A DNA stretch of 64,000 nucleotides from Bedellia somnulentella (taxonomy: Eukaryota > Arthropoda > Insecta > Lepidoptera > Bedelliidae): positions 16,449,213-16,513,212 of the forward strand of contig OY755183.1 of assembly GCA_963576735.1 (NCBI GenBank). The letters are read 5' to 3'. How positions within the stretch are numbered: the stretch's first letter is position 1; each line of letters begins with the position of its first letter. A model generated the notes under the pieces. It had not been told where the DNA came from. It saw only the letters and a program-made list of their open reading frames with translations, and searched no databases. Positions 10,191 to 21,311 of this stretch are shown piece after piece. The position numbers and the translations under genes were made by a program.

Positions 10191-11144
10191 CACAATGCAC
10201 ATAGGTGCTGATGATGCTGATGATCCATTCATATCTTTGTAAATTATGACGTCGTGGAAGGGTGTTAGAATTTTTTTTCATAAAATTCATTATTACAACT
10301 AATTTTTGAAATTTTTGAGGGCCACGTACCAGAAACGTTTTATTCATGTGTTGTAAATGAAATATATGTATTATATACAAATATTCATATATGTGTGATT
10401 GAGATTGTAGATTAGTTCTTAAACCGAGAAATTCATTCAGAGATCATAAGGGAATCATCTCGAATAACACAATAGATTCAAAGGAATCTTACATTTTGTT
10501 TCTTTTAGCAATTGTACGTATGCCTTTACCAAAAGTAAAGAACACGAAAAAATGTAGTTTTCACAAACTTGATAAATTTTATCGTTTTCCTTCTAGACCA
10601 TTACCTTTACCGTTTATCTTTACGAATGTCTCTGTTGGTATTTAGTAAATACAGGGCTCCAATAGCATAACTGACACAATTGAAACCTCTCCATCGCAAA
10701 ACCACTTACGTGTTTGCAATTGCCAACATACAAATTTGAATTTGTTACTTGTTCATATATTTCTACATATTTAAATAAATAATTTTCTAATATAAAAATT
10801 ATATATAAAAAGCAGTTGGTCTTTGGAAGTTTTTACACTAAACTTTTATCATTACATTTTATCTGAATCGCCTTTTGCAGAACGTATTTATAACTGCTTA
10901 TGGGTCCGCATGCAAGGGCGGTTATTTTTATGTCTATGGTCTTTTCATGGTCATACGAGGTCAAAACGAACTGAAGATAGTTCCCTTTTATTGGGTTTGA
11001 ATCTAGTTGGTTTTAGAAATATTACTATACTAAAGCATATCGCAGGTATGTAGCAGGGTAGGTATGAAATTCCCTTATATTTCTTACGTCAATAATTTAC
11101 TTTTATTTAATTGGATAGTAATCGAGAGCATGCTATCGTTTTTT
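10191..11144. other. no recognised feature
   Basis: AT-rich unique sequence. Open frames of 76-85 codons lack motifs and are not credible genes. Confidence 0.45.
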
Positions 11145-11240
11145 GTTTTGTATGTATACATACAATCATATCTCACGCCATTGGTTCCCGTTTGGGTGTG
11201 CAGTGACTGTCGATCGCCGCTTTTAGCAACCAAACAATAT
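11145..11240 (-). mobile_element. RTE-like LINE 3' end remnant
   Basis: TATGTATACATACAATCATA, CTCACGCCATTGGTTCCCGT and GACTGTCGATCGCCGC correspond to the complement of the RTE-like LINE tail. Only the last hundred bases are present. Confidence 0.6.
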
Positions 11241-12439
11241 TTTCGTAAACCTATGTATAACTAAAACACATATTCTGTCAGGCGAGTCATAAATATACCT
11301 ATTTACATCACAAGCAAAACATATTGTATAATATTTATACATATGTTATATTTAATTTTAATACAATAATATTCTTGATTGCAACATGATCTTCATGCTT
11401 ATAATATTTTTTCATTCCATTTGTACCTTGAAACTGCAATTCTCAATGTTCCCTTTTTTGCACATTCGACATATATAAAATAAAGGTGTAGAAATACAGA
11501 CTTTTTTTTTTTGGCCTTAATAAATTCAAAGGCTCTCTCTTTTTTATTTATTTATTAAGTCAGTAAATATCTTTAAGAAAATCTTATAAACTTTAAAGAT
11601 ATTATAATAATGTCTATTACCAAAAGTCTAACAAAAAGAAAGCATTGTTAATTCTGTCTTGTTCTGATTATTTTTCTAGTCGAATTAGTTAAGCAGTTTC
11701 TACTGAAATCGTCTAAAATATTGTTAACTATGGTATGGTCATATATATACACATGTATATATGGTTGGCAATAGTAAGTACTATTATACCTCTATAGGTA
11801 TGGTGTATCAAATACAGAGTGCACTCATTAATAAGTTTAATGTCTTAAATTAATCAACCAACAACAGTTTGGCGACAAATTCAAATCAAACTTTTCCTCT
11901 TGGTTTGGACTTATTCCTAAGCATATAAATATAATTGTATTTTAATCTCGGGAGTATAAGTAATTTATAAATATTATTCTTAAAAATAAATTTAAGAAAG
12001 CATTCTTATCTTCTTGTATAGATCTCAAGATATAGTTGCTACATGTATTTTAATTCTTCTTTCAAATACTTTGGCTACAAAGATTCATCTTTCTATTTTG
12101 AAAGAAATTTTCGTTAATCATTTTACATTTACAATGACATAAACACTTTTTGGCTGCGTACTGATCAGGGATGCCCATAGTTTAAGAAAGCAAGTAGATA
12201 GACTGGCTAGTCGACCTGTTTGGTATAGCTTTATTTTTTATCATCTATGTGATAAACAAAATATGTATTTTGACTTTTGGTATTATACTAGTTTTAGTAG
12301 TAAATGACAGTTTTTAAATACTTTGAAATTTAATGGGAAATGGACTTTCACCAATACCTTTAATTGTAATAATTTTATTGTTTGCAATAATTTATTTAAC
12401 CAAATACATGTTATCATTTGCAACCAGAACTCTAAACAT
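11241..12439. other. no recognised feature
   Basis: About 1.2 kb of AT-rich unique DNA, with only short AT palindromes such as TATATACACATGTATATATG near 11745. Confidence 0.45.
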
Positions 12440-12840
12440 CTACATGGTTTACTAAATCTTGAGGATGTAACATTGAAATATAATTTATGGTTAAAAGAAC
12501 TTACCTAAGTGAATTTCTACCAAAATTATATGAAATGTTACATCCGAAGAGATTTAGTACCCACCCTAACCCAGAGAAAGGTGAACCTATCTAACCCTTC
12601 AGTTGCAAATTCACAGCTAAGATACCTCTAAAATAAATGAGGAACCGAGCATGGGAGCGGGATTGGGGGACGAGAGACCGATTGGTGAACGGAATGAGTT
12701 GAAAAATAGTTATTTTCGCTCTGAACGGTGTGACCATGCAGCGTATCCTGGATCGGACTACATGGTTTACTAAATCTCTTCGGATGTAACATTTCATATA
12801 ATTTTGGTAGAAATTCACTTAGGTAAGTTCTTTTAACCAT
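12440..12840. repeat. F repeat, copy 2: inverted, fold-back arrangement
   Basis: Three pieces. 12440-12485 is the complement of 7964-8012. 12489-12559 is matched by its own reverse complement at 12769-12839 (about 70 bp, including AACTTACCTAAGTGAATTTC). 12629-12790 is the reverse-strand core of copy 1. The arrangement looks like an inverted dimer or an element with 70-bp inverted ends. Confidence 0.7.
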
Positions 12841-13023
12841 AAAATATATATTTATTAAATTATCATCAATTTAAATAAATTCAAATTCCTTAGTATATAA
12901 TTTAAAACACATTACTTCAATTACTTACTAGTAATCGCTTTGTGCTCGAAATTGGACCATTATTTTATTATTGGCTAAATGTATTTATTACAGAATTTTG
13001 AAGACTTGACAACTCAGTTGAAA

Positions 13024-13366
13024 GCTGTGACAGCTCAGTGGGTAGAACACCGCTTATAGTGCAAACGATGAGGGTTAAAATCTCTTGTCGGGCCTACACC
13101 AATTTTTCTTTTCTAAAGTAATTTGTTACTCACGGAATAATGCAATTTCGAAATTAAACATGGTTGTTAAAGGTGAGGGAAAACATCGTGAGGAAACCCA
13201 CATGGCTAAGTTAATAAACAGCGATAGACCTGCCCCCTATCACGTGAGTACACTGTCCAAGCAAAACGTGGGTACTCTGAAAACTAGGTGACAATGCCAC
13301 GTGATATTCAGAAGTATAAGTAACTCTGCCAACCCCTTCGAGAAGATACGGCGTGAACGTTTGAGT
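13024..13366 (+). mobile_element. SINE-A, near full length
   Basis: Starts GTGACAGCTCAGTGGGTAGA and ends CGGCGTGAACGTTTGAGTT. The central TTGTACTTAGT block is shortened relative to the 2556 copy. This is one of the best-preserved 5' ends and shows the tRNA A-box region clearly. Confidence 0.85.
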
Positions 13367-13519
13367 TGCAAGCCTTGTAATCATTACATACTGATATTTA
13401 TAAACAGAAACATACACTCATGCGTGCAATTCGCATGATGGGTTAATCAGAGCCTCAATATCAGGAATTCATCAGTTGAGTGCAAGCGAAAATTTAATTA
13501 ACTTGTGTTACGATAATAT

Positions 13520-14454
13520 TATATATGTCGTAGGATGATTTGATGTTTAGGTTTTTTGCAAAAATCCTAGGGATTTTGCAAAAATCCGGATAATTAGACA
13601 ACGGTTATAATATTTTCTAATCTTACTAGGTTTTTTTGCAAAAAAACTAGTTGGTTTAGTAAGATTGTACTTCTTTAATGCTGATTGGCTGATTTCTGAT
13701 TGCTCGCCTACACTTATTCTGATTGGTTCGTCATTGTGGTATTGAGATATTATAGCTAGAGTTATAAAGGGTAAGAAATGACAATACTTATTTGATAGTA
13801 GGAATTAAATATTTTTCTTTACTCTCTTGTTGGAGTAAAATTACAATCACGTTCGGACATATTATACACAGATCAAGTTACCCCAACTAAGTAACACTTG
13901 TATTATGGGATACTAACTCAGCGATATATTTAATATAATATAATACACATATGCTCATAACATAAATGTTGCTCTCAGCGGGGATCTAACCCGCAACCTC
14001 CAGACCGAAAAGCTGGTCACCTATCCACTCGGCCTCGGACGTCTACAATATAGGTGGGAACAATAAAGTAAGTACGTTTTCAATTGTAGTATAGAGGTAT
14101 TATAGTTATAAAGAGAAATAACAATATTATTTTTATACTTAGAAACTTTTTGTAACTAAAATTAAAATAACAATCAAATTAAATGTAGGTAGGAACAATG
14201 AAGTAAGTACGTTATAATTAACAACCAATCAGAGATGACGTGTTTATGGGGCACTGCAATCGACCAATCAGTGTTCAGTATTCATAAAAACTGACATTTC
14301 GTTTCGGAGTCATACTAAACCAACTAGTTTTTTTGCAAAAAACCTAGTAAGATTAGAAAATATCATAACCGTTGTCTAATTATCCGGATTTTTGTGAAAT
14401 CCCTAGGTTTTTTGCAAAAAACCTAAACATCAAATCATCCTACGACATATATAT
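13520..14454. mobile_element. DNA element with about 145-bp terminal inverted repeats
   Basis: The left arm (TATATGTCGTAGGATGATTT...CTAGTTGGTTTAGTA) is mirrored at the right end (TACTAAACCAACTAG...AAATCATCCTACGACATATA). Each arm contains tandem T(5-7)GCAAAAAA palindromes (CTAGGTTTTTTGCAAAAAAC-like). The interior has no open frame. It carries ATTGG/CCAAT motifs at both sides and a nested SINE-B. The flanks suggest a TA-rich target. Superfamily not assigned; it is non-autonomous. Confidence 0.75.
13853..14046 (-). mobile_element. SINE-B nested in the inverted-repeat element
   Basis: Minus strand: GACGTCCGAGGCCGAGTGGA, GGAGGTTGCGGGTTAGATCC and GCTGAGAGCAACATTTATG, then the body with TAGTATCCCATAATACAAGT. 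It sits between the two arms and so postdates that element. Confidence 0.85.
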
Positions 14455-14616
14455 CAGATAGAGAATGTGCTTAAAAATGCATCCGTCCGAAATGTGAGTA
14501 ATAAAAGAGCATGTTTGAAAATATTGTTGAATATAGACAATGCTCGAGTGCTTTGCCAGGGTCGTATAAAGTGGCAATCGATAGGTATATGGATGGATGT
14601 ATGTTTTAATTTAAAT
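14455..14616 (+). mobile_element. RTE-like LINE 3' fragment
   Basis: AGATAGAGAATGTGCTTAAA, GCTCGAGTGCTTTGCCAGG and GTCGTATAAAGTGGCAATCG match the end of the RTE-like LINE. A short ATGGATGGATGTATG tail follows. It abuts the right arm of the inverted-repeat element exactly. Confidence 0.7.
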
Positions 14617-14689
14617 TATCTAATACCGTTGTGGAAGGTTTTTGTAGCATGGAAAGAAATTTAGCAAACAATGAAATGAATCAGTTATT

Positions 14690-14850
14690 GGCGCGAAGCT
14701 CCATTTACCCGCGCATTTGTATTTCTCTTGTGAAATCACTCCTACTAAACGGCTGGACCGATCTCTAATTTTGCATGATGGTCCAAAGCATCAAGAACCA
14801 GGTCGTGAAGGTTTCGAAGAAATCTCACCATTGTGAAATAATCACCCGTA
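14690..14850 (+). repeat. probable dispersed repeat fragment (unclassified)
   Basis: GCGCGAAGCTCCATTTACCC, CCTACTAAACGGCTGGACCG and ATGATGGTCCAAAGCATC are of a style common in insect Helitron and similar remnants. No second copy lies in this window. Confidence 0.3.
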
Positions 14851-14865
14851 AAAGTTTCCCATGTA

Positions 14866-15000
14866 TGTACATACATATACTCACAGCTATAATTCCCTAG
14901 TAGGGGTAGCCAGAGCTAAGGAATTAGAAATTCCTCAGCCACTTTTGGAAAGTTGAGTGGGGAAAAGATGGTATAATAAAGGTTGTTGGTGACGGGTATG
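14866..15000 (-). mobile_element. SINE-C, 5'-truncated, reverse
   Basis: The minus-strand tail CATACATATACTCACAGC is followed by CCTAGTAGGGGTAGCCAGAG and CTCAGCCACTTTTGGAAAG, ending near GTTGTTGGTGACGGGT. Confidence 0.85.
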
Positions 15001-15960
15001 TATGTCTATGGGAAAATATTGTAAACAAAACTAGCAGCGCTCATAGAATTTTAAAATGGTCCTATATACGGAAGATCACCATCAAATTTCGAATACTGAA
15101 AGCAAGCAAGAGTTCGTACCACATACTATTCTCGACTACTATGTGTCTTTAACAATTTTTTTTCAACAAAAACCATGTTTGATTTTGTCTGACTTCGCTC
15201 CAATTATCAGCACACTACAAAGGCAACCTAGTTAATAAATACCACATAGGCAGGTTGCTCTATGGTTTCAGTAAATTTGGTAGAAACCAAAAACACCAAA
15301 ACGGTAGAGAGAGCGCGGTAGGCAGATGGAAAATCCCCCGCGCTTTTAGGGCGCATTCTTCGAATTGTTTCGAAATAAAAGCTTTGTGTCTGTGATATAA
15401 ATACGGTCTGGCCCGAGTACGACTAATTGAGTTGTCTTTAATATGTTTTTTCACTAATTTACTGAATGTATATTGTGCACGATTTATTAGCAAGTGGTGA
15501 AATAAACACGTATTAAACATTTTAAATATTTGTAATGCAAACACAGATGTTGTTTGGCTTGTGAGGGCACATAGCTTTCCAACTCACAGAAGGTATTTTA
15601 AGTTATTCAGTTTTCTTTCAGCACTGGTTATGTCATTAAAAGTTCCCACATTCGCTACTATACAAACCGTTAAAAGAAATAAATTAATGAATAAAATATA
15701 GTTCCGTAGTTCCGATTCCATCTTTATAAAAAGTCAAATGTTTCTAGTAGCTCGTATTTCGCAAATTTTAAAGCTGCTCTGTAATTATACTAATTATCGA
15801 AATGAAACTGCACGAATAAGCTCTAACTCAAAATCCGCAACTTAATGTCAGTAATACGTAAGCTTCAAAATCAAAGGAAGTTTACAGCTGTAGTTTGAAA
15901 GCATAATAAGTTCGGAGATAAGAAAGTGACGTAAAATAACACAGGTAAAATACTCGAAAT
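15001..15960. other. netrin upstream region, no recognised feature
   Basis: AT-rich DNA directly 5' of the netrin exon. The 94-codon minus-strand frame at 15260-15544 shows no motif. Promoter elements may lie here but none is distinctive. Confidence 0.4.
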
Positions 15961-16252
15961 AGTAAGCTCTATTGTGCGTCTCAGTCAAAAGAGATGAATG
16001 GCGCAGGTATGTATGTATTTTGTGCGATCGGCAGTTACTTGTCGGTCGAGATAGTTATCTGATTAGTTATCTCGTTGTAAAAATAACTAGTGTTTGGCAT
16101 CGCGCAGTCTGCACCGGAGGAAGCTGCGTCGAGAAAATCCGAGCTTTCGGCGCGAGGGGGGAGCAGTTAGCCGTCGAGCGTCGAGCGGCGCGGTCGTATT
16201 TGTGCGAGCGAGTTCGGTTCCCGCGAGTGAAGTGACGAGTGACTGATACGCG
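15961..16252 (+). promoter_or_regulatory. netrin 5' leader and possible core promoter
   Basis: GC content rises through this stretch toward the start codon. TCAGTC at 15981-15986 fits the arthropod initiator motif and could mark the transcription start, about 270 bases before the ATG. If so, the leader contains an upstream reading frame of 22 codons (ATG 15994, TGA 16060-16062). GCGCAGGTATGTA at about 16011 also looks like a splice donor, so a non-coding first exon ending there is an alternative. An in-frame TGA at 16244-16246 closes the frame just before the netrin start. Confidence 0.35.
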
Positions 16253-17264
16253 ATGTGGGGGCGCTGCGCCGCGCTACTGTTCGCGGCCGCCCTGGCCCGC
16301 GCCGACCCGTGCTACGACGACGCGCGGCCCAAGAGATGCATCCCCGACTTCGTGAACGCGGCCTTCGGGGCCCCCGTGGTGGCCTCCGCCACGTGCGGCC
16401 GGCGCGGGCCCGAGCAGCTGTGCGACCCGCCGGTGCCGCCGGGCCCCGACGACGACGACGACCCGATGGCCGCCTGCCGCGTGTGCGACCAGACGCGCGC
16501 CGAGCGCCGCTACCCGCCCGCGCTGCTCACCGACCTCAACAACCCGCACGACGTCACGTGCTGGCGCTCGCCCGCGCTGCCCGCCGCCGCCGCCGACTCG
16601 CCGCCCGACAACGTGTCGCTGACGCTGTCGCTCGGCAAGAAGTACGAGCTGACGTACGTGAGCCTGCAGTTCTGTCCGGGCGCGGCCAGGCCGGACTCGG
16701 TAGCCATCTACAAGAGCGCGGACTACGGCGCGTCGTGGCAGCCGTTCCAGTTCTACTCGTCGCAGTGCCGGCGCGCGTACGGCCGCCCCAACAAGGCGGT
16801 GGTGACGGCGGCCAACGAGCAGGAGGCAAGGTGCTCGGACTCGACTCGTCCGGGCGCGGACCCGAACGCTCCCCGGTTGGCATTCAGCACACTGGAAGGT
16901 CGTCCGAGCGCGGCGAGTTTCGACCTGTCGCCCGTGCTGCAGGACTGGGTGACGGCCACGGACGTGCGCGTGGTGTTCAACCGGCTGCACATGGAGGGCG
17001 CGCCGGGGCAGGCGGCGGCCGGCACGCAGCACTACGCCGTGTCCGACTTCGCGGTGGGCGGCCGCTGCAAGTGCAACGGGCACGCGTCGCGCTGCGTGGC
17101 CGGCGGCTCCGGCGGGTCGGGCGGGACCGGCGCGGGGGAACCCGGCCAGCTGAGCTGCGAGTGCAAGCACAACACGGCGGGACGCGACTGCGAGCGCTGC
17201 AAGCCCTTCCACTTCGACCGGCCCTGGGGACGCGCCACCGCGCGCGACGCCAACGAATGCAAAG
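16253..17264 (+). CDS. Net: netrin, first coding exon (signal peptide, laminin N-terminal domain, first LE module)
   Basis: Encodes the N-terminal 337 residues of a netrin, a secreted laminin-related cue that guides axons and migrating cells through Frazzled/DCC and UNC-5 receptors. Residues 1-17 form a signal peptide (hydrophobic LLFAAALA) before DPCYDD. Domain VI follows with [52 protein letters not shown] and [17 protein letters not shown]. At about 271 comes [13 protein letters not shown], the start of LE module 1, which continues [20 protein letters not shown]. The start is supported by an in-frame stop three codons upstream and G at -3. The exon ends after NECK plus one base (phase 1) at the donor AAAG/GTCAGT; reading on gives a stop within seven codons. 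Odd points: very high GC, an acidic PGPDDDDDP insert, and a Gly/Ser-rich insert (about 283-299) inside LE1. Whether it is the NetA or NetB type is not decided. Confidence 0.95.
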
Positions 17265-17270
17265 GTCAGT
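17265..17270 (+). other. splice donor of netrin exon; long intron follows
   Basis: GTCAGT after GCAAAG. Position and phase match the usual junction between the first LE module and the next netrin exon, which should begin by completing an alanine-type codon before C-x-C. No such exon was recognised downstream, so the intron appears to exceed 46 kb. Confidence 0.8.
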
Positions 17271-18376
17271 TCACTACCTTCATATGAATTTCGCCATCAT
17301 CCAGCAAGATGACTATACTCGGTGGTGGCTATTGCTATTTTGTCTTACAGTGCTAGAAATGCAGCAATGGAGATCCCACAGTCCCATCCTTAAAAGCACC
17401 GTCAAGACAAAAAGATGTTCGTGCTCGTAAAATTTATTTCGTTTATTATACGTTACAGTACAATAGGTAAGAGTTAAAATGTGTTTGCTACGAAATTCAC
17501 CTCCAAGTTCCTACAAGTCTTTCTAAAGTTAAACTTGAAACTTAAAATAAGTTTTGCGGAGAAATTATATTTTAAGCAAACATTTTTTGTTACCAACTTA
17601 ACTTTGCGAAAATTGAATTTTCGAGCACTTGTTTAAATTAAGAAGATTGTAAAATGAGTTGGTATGACTGGAAACCCATACACCACGAAACCATTTTTTC
17701 CTTACAATTTAGAAAAGTGGCTAACAAGTGACTACCTTGCTCCGACTACCCCTTTTTATAGGGTTTTAAGTTAGTTTTGTTTAACTTCATAATAACTTGA
17801 AATACACATACATCCTATCATTTCAGAACCATAAATCTCTTTAAATCTCAAGGATTCTAACAAGTCGTTAATTTTGGAGATCTGTTCCCATCCGTAGATA
17901 TATTATATTACAATATTATCTATTAATTATCCATAGATTATTCTCAAAACTCAACTAGAGGAACAGAAAAGTTCGTATCTGGCTGCAACGGCGCATCTTG
18001 TATTATTATTACATTGTTTATTTAGTCCAAGATTCCGTTCCGATCGAAGATCCATACATTTTATCGCTCTTTTATTGACAGCCATTAAAATTGTCTACGC
18101 TAGTATTGTTACTGCTTCATAAAGAGATATTACACAGAAATAACGAATTATACTTTGTATCAACTGAAAAAATAACTTTTTTGTAAGCTCTACATTCATA
18201 ATTGCAAAATCCTTAGTAATTTGGCGTATTTTGTTGCTTACACATTCCATTATTGATCCGGAGAGAATTTAGCCAATAAAATGTCGTGGGTATTGCGTAC
18301 CGCATTACCATGGGTTAGGTTAATTGTATACTCTTAACGCATCAATTATGTCATTTATGTCCACTAGTTTATTTCA
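17271..18376. other. netrin intron, unique DNA with a decayed SINE-C at about 17665-17765
   Basis: AT-rich. GGAAACCCATACACCACGAA, AGAAAAGTGGCTAACAAG and CCGACTACCCCTTTTTATAG are a worn SINE-C 3' half. Otherwise nothing recognised. Confidence 0.5.
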
Positions 18377-18508
18377 CATCACCAACAACCTTTATTTTAC
18401 CATCTTTTCCCCACACAACTTTCCAAAAGTGGCTGAGGAATTTCTAATTCCTTAGCTCTGGCTACCCCTTTTAGGTATTTATAGCCGTCCGTATATGTAT
18501 TTATTTCA
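18377..18508 (+). mobile_element. SINE-C, 5'-truncated
   Basis: From CACATCACCAACAACCTTTA through CCAAAAGTGGCTGAGGAATT to TATAGCCGTCCGTATATGTA. Confidence 0.85.
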
Positions 18509-19490
18509 CAACTCAAACCCCAAAAAAATATCGCAACGCCCTTAATAAATTTAATTCGTACAAAATAAAACACCTTATTGGTAAGATAAAAGATATTTTT
18601 TCTAATTGTATAAAATCACACGGAACGCATATAAAACCCAAATTATTCGAAATCATTATCGTATCCACTTTTATTGATACTTATTACTTAGCTAGTTAAA
18701 GATAACTAGCCTCGTTCCGATATTATTAACGCGCCTCTTTGGTGTTACACAAGAACCAGCTACAGGCTATTATTATAATCTGTGATTCTTTTAACAGACC
18801 GCCACTTCTATAATAATTTGAAAAAAAAAAACTGTTTTTTTTTATTTATTAGACATGCACACAGTACAACATCATATTGTATTTTAATTTATAAATATAT
18901 TAGATAGGTTTGTTCAGATGTAGTACCAGAACAGCAAGCACAGCATTTTCCAATTAGTTGAAATAATTTAATTAAAAACCTAAACAATTTAAAATAAATT
19001 CAAATAAATTTTATTCAATAAATTAATACATTAAAAGATTTAAAGAAGAGGAAGAACGAAAATTTCTAAGCTTTTTTTTATGATTACATCCATTAATAGA
19101 TGTACTCACTGCTGTTCCTGTATATTGAAAATAAGGGTAGCCTGTGCTATTGAAATAAAATTCGTTTACCCCTTTTGGCAGTTGTCACTCTGACTCTTTT
19201 TATGAGGTCTCTTAGACTGGGTACAAAAAATAGTGGTACTACTCTGTATATTCCTGGCTTTGTACAGCATATTAAAGACCCGAAGGTCTCGGGTTCGAAT
19301 CCCGGGAAGTAAACTTTATCACTTTACGAGACTCACCCCAGGATATATGGTTAAGTCGATGATTGCAGACTGTATTAGATTGTCCAAAATATTTTGCCTT
19401 TCTGTTCTTAATGGAATACGTTAGGTCTACTTCAGTCTACAGACTACAATTTTATTATTTTCCGTCAACCAATCTAACTATTGAAAAGTA
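18509..19490. other. unique AT-rich intron DNA with a tRNA 3'-half-like piece
   Basis: At 19270-19310 there is an anticodon-stem-like CCCGAAGGTC and a T-arm TCGGGTTCGAATCCCGGG with an exact pol III B-box (GGTTCGAATCC). No 5' tRNA half fits. It is likely the remnant of another tRNA-derived SINE. Confidence 0.4.
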
Positions 19491-19502
19491 TATCTTGATC
19501 TT

Positions 19503-19760
19503 GCCGTGTAGTGTCGGCTTAGAATAACACTACCCCATTTCTACCCGTGGGTGATCGTAAGAGGCGACTAAGGGTATAGGGGCTTTTTAAGTGATTTTTG
19601 GGCAATGTGGTTGGAGACCCGTCAACAACAACAAACATTTATTATTACCATCTTTCCCCCAATCAACATCCAAAAGTGGCTGAGGAATTCCTCATTCCAA
19701 AGCTCTGGCTACCCCGTTAAGGGATTTATAGCCGTGAGTATATGTATGTATGTATGTATG
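19503..19760 (+). mobile_element. SINE-C, full length with target-site duplication
   Basis: Starts GCCGTGTAGTGTCGGCTTAG and ends in TATGTATG repeats. TATCTTGAT occurs at 19491-19499 and again at 19761-19769, a 9-bp target-site duplication that fixes both ends of the family. Confidence 0.9.
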
Positions 19761-19769
19761 TATCTTGAT

Positions 19770-20620
19770 AACGACCAGTTAAAATCATTTCCAAAAGCAA
19801 TGCATCACAAAATGCAACAAAAAACGTTGAATCGTCAACGTTGAGTAAATTTATGATAATGCCGGGTGCTTCGGTCACAAATCATAGTTGAGAGATGCGT
19901 GGGCGCACCATTATCACTATTGTGTGTTAGCTCAACATTATCTTAGGAATATAAGGGCGGGGTAATGCCCTTAGCCGAATATTAAATCCTTCCATAATTT
20001 ACTGATAACAATTAATATTGTCCCTTAATTTGGAACAAAATTATCTTACTTTAAGTACTATTCAAATGGTAGTCATATTTCATTTTATTGTGTGATGTTT
20101 TTATTATAGGCTCATTAGTTTGACTGGACACTTGAACTGATAATTTAGGGAAAATACTGACAGACAAAAAAATTATGAGAAACGAACTAAACCGCTTACG
20201 ATTTTGTGGGCTGCCTTTGAACAGCACTAACCCATGGTTTTCCATATGAGTCAGTGATGTGTTTCAGTGATAGTGGGCGATATGGTTAGAATCCCATCAC
20301 CAATGATCATCTTATTTCTTATCTTAAAAACGCGCCAGAGCCAAATAAAACAAAAGGAACAAGTAGACAGGTATCTCTGTCTACTCCTTTGATTTAAATA
20401 CGCCATATAAATAATATATTATATCAAGAATATTAAAAGACCTCATGTTTACAACGAGCAGTATGGTGTCCCAAAGGTTGTACTATTAAGTCCCAAATAA
20501 TGTATTCATTAGCATTCTTCTAAAACATAACTTACTAAACTTATGTAAAGCAGCATAAAAGATAATTGAATTTTCGTTTCCTGATTGTTCTTTAGCACTT
20601 TGTGGTTTAGTATGGCGCGC
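19770..20620. other. unique DNA with a degenerate SINE-C piece
   Basis: 20205-20320 (GGGCTGCCTTTGAACAGCAC, GGGCGATATGGTTAGAATCC, CATCACCAATGATC) is a strongly altered SINE-C 5' half. The rest is unrecognised. Confidence 0.5.
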
Positions 20621-20629
20621 GTTTTATGA

Positions 20630-20778
20630 TGTCCATTCTTATGAAGAATAAAATAGCATGTATGAAAAGATTGATGGATGTAAACGAAGCTAGAGAGGTT
20701 TGCCCGGATCGTACAAAGTGGCGATCGATAGTCTCTGCCTACCCTAATGGGAAATAATGGCGTGAGTATATGTATACT
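20630..20778 (+). mobile_element. RTE-like LINE 3' fragment
   Basis: GTAAACGAAGCTAGAGAGGT, GATCGTACAAAGTGGCGATC and TCTCTGCCTACCCTAATGGG, ending GGCGTGAGTATATGTATAC. The frame resembles the DV(N)EA(R)EVCPDRTKWRS-type end of RTE proteins. Confidence 0.75.
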
Positions 20779-20885
20779 ATTTTATCCTATATTCAATGAG
20801 TACTTCACTTAAAGACTCAAGAATCTAACTTTCACGCCGTAAATACCCCAAGGGGTAGCAATGGTACTAATACTTTATATACTAG

Positions 20886-21128
20886 ACCGTGTAGTGCCGG
20901 CTTAGAATGTCGCTACCCCTTTCTACCCACGGGTGTCGTAAGAGGCGTCTAAGGGTATTGGGGCTTTTTATTGGATTTATGGGCGATGCGGTTGGAGACC
21001 CATCACCAAAAACCTTTATTTTACAATCTTTTCCCCACTCAACTTCCAAAAGTGGCTGAGGAATTTCTCATTCCAAAGGTCTGGCTAACCCGTTAGGGAT
21101 TTATAGCCGTGAGTATACGTATGTATGT
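20886..21128 (+). mobile_element. SINE-C, full length
   Basis: GACCGTGTAGTGCCGGCTTA to GCCGTGAGTATACGTATGTA. It belongs to the subgroup with TGCCGG and TGTCGCTACCCC rather than TGTCGG and AGCACTACCCC. Confidence 0.85.
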
Positions 21129-21311
21129 GAACTAACAGTACAGTCGAACATAAAATATATTCACACGAATATTCTAAATTGGAATAGGTGACAGTTTGAA
21201 CGTACAAATTGATTTGTCCTAATTAACAAATTTCATACTAATTTCGTATTTGTACGATCAGTTGCGCTTCATTTATGGATGTTAACTACTTCAAAGCTTC
21301 ATATATTGAAA

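Noticed and set aside
16274..17212. 312-codon antisense frame opposite netrin
   Set aside because: High GC removes stop codons on both strands; the composition is typical of a shadow frame, with no motif.
16255..17430. 391-codon plus-strand frame overlapping the netrin exon
   Set aside because: Arginine/glycine-rich out-of-frame reading of GC-rich netrin coding sequence; the netrin frame has signal peptide, domain VI and LE motifs.
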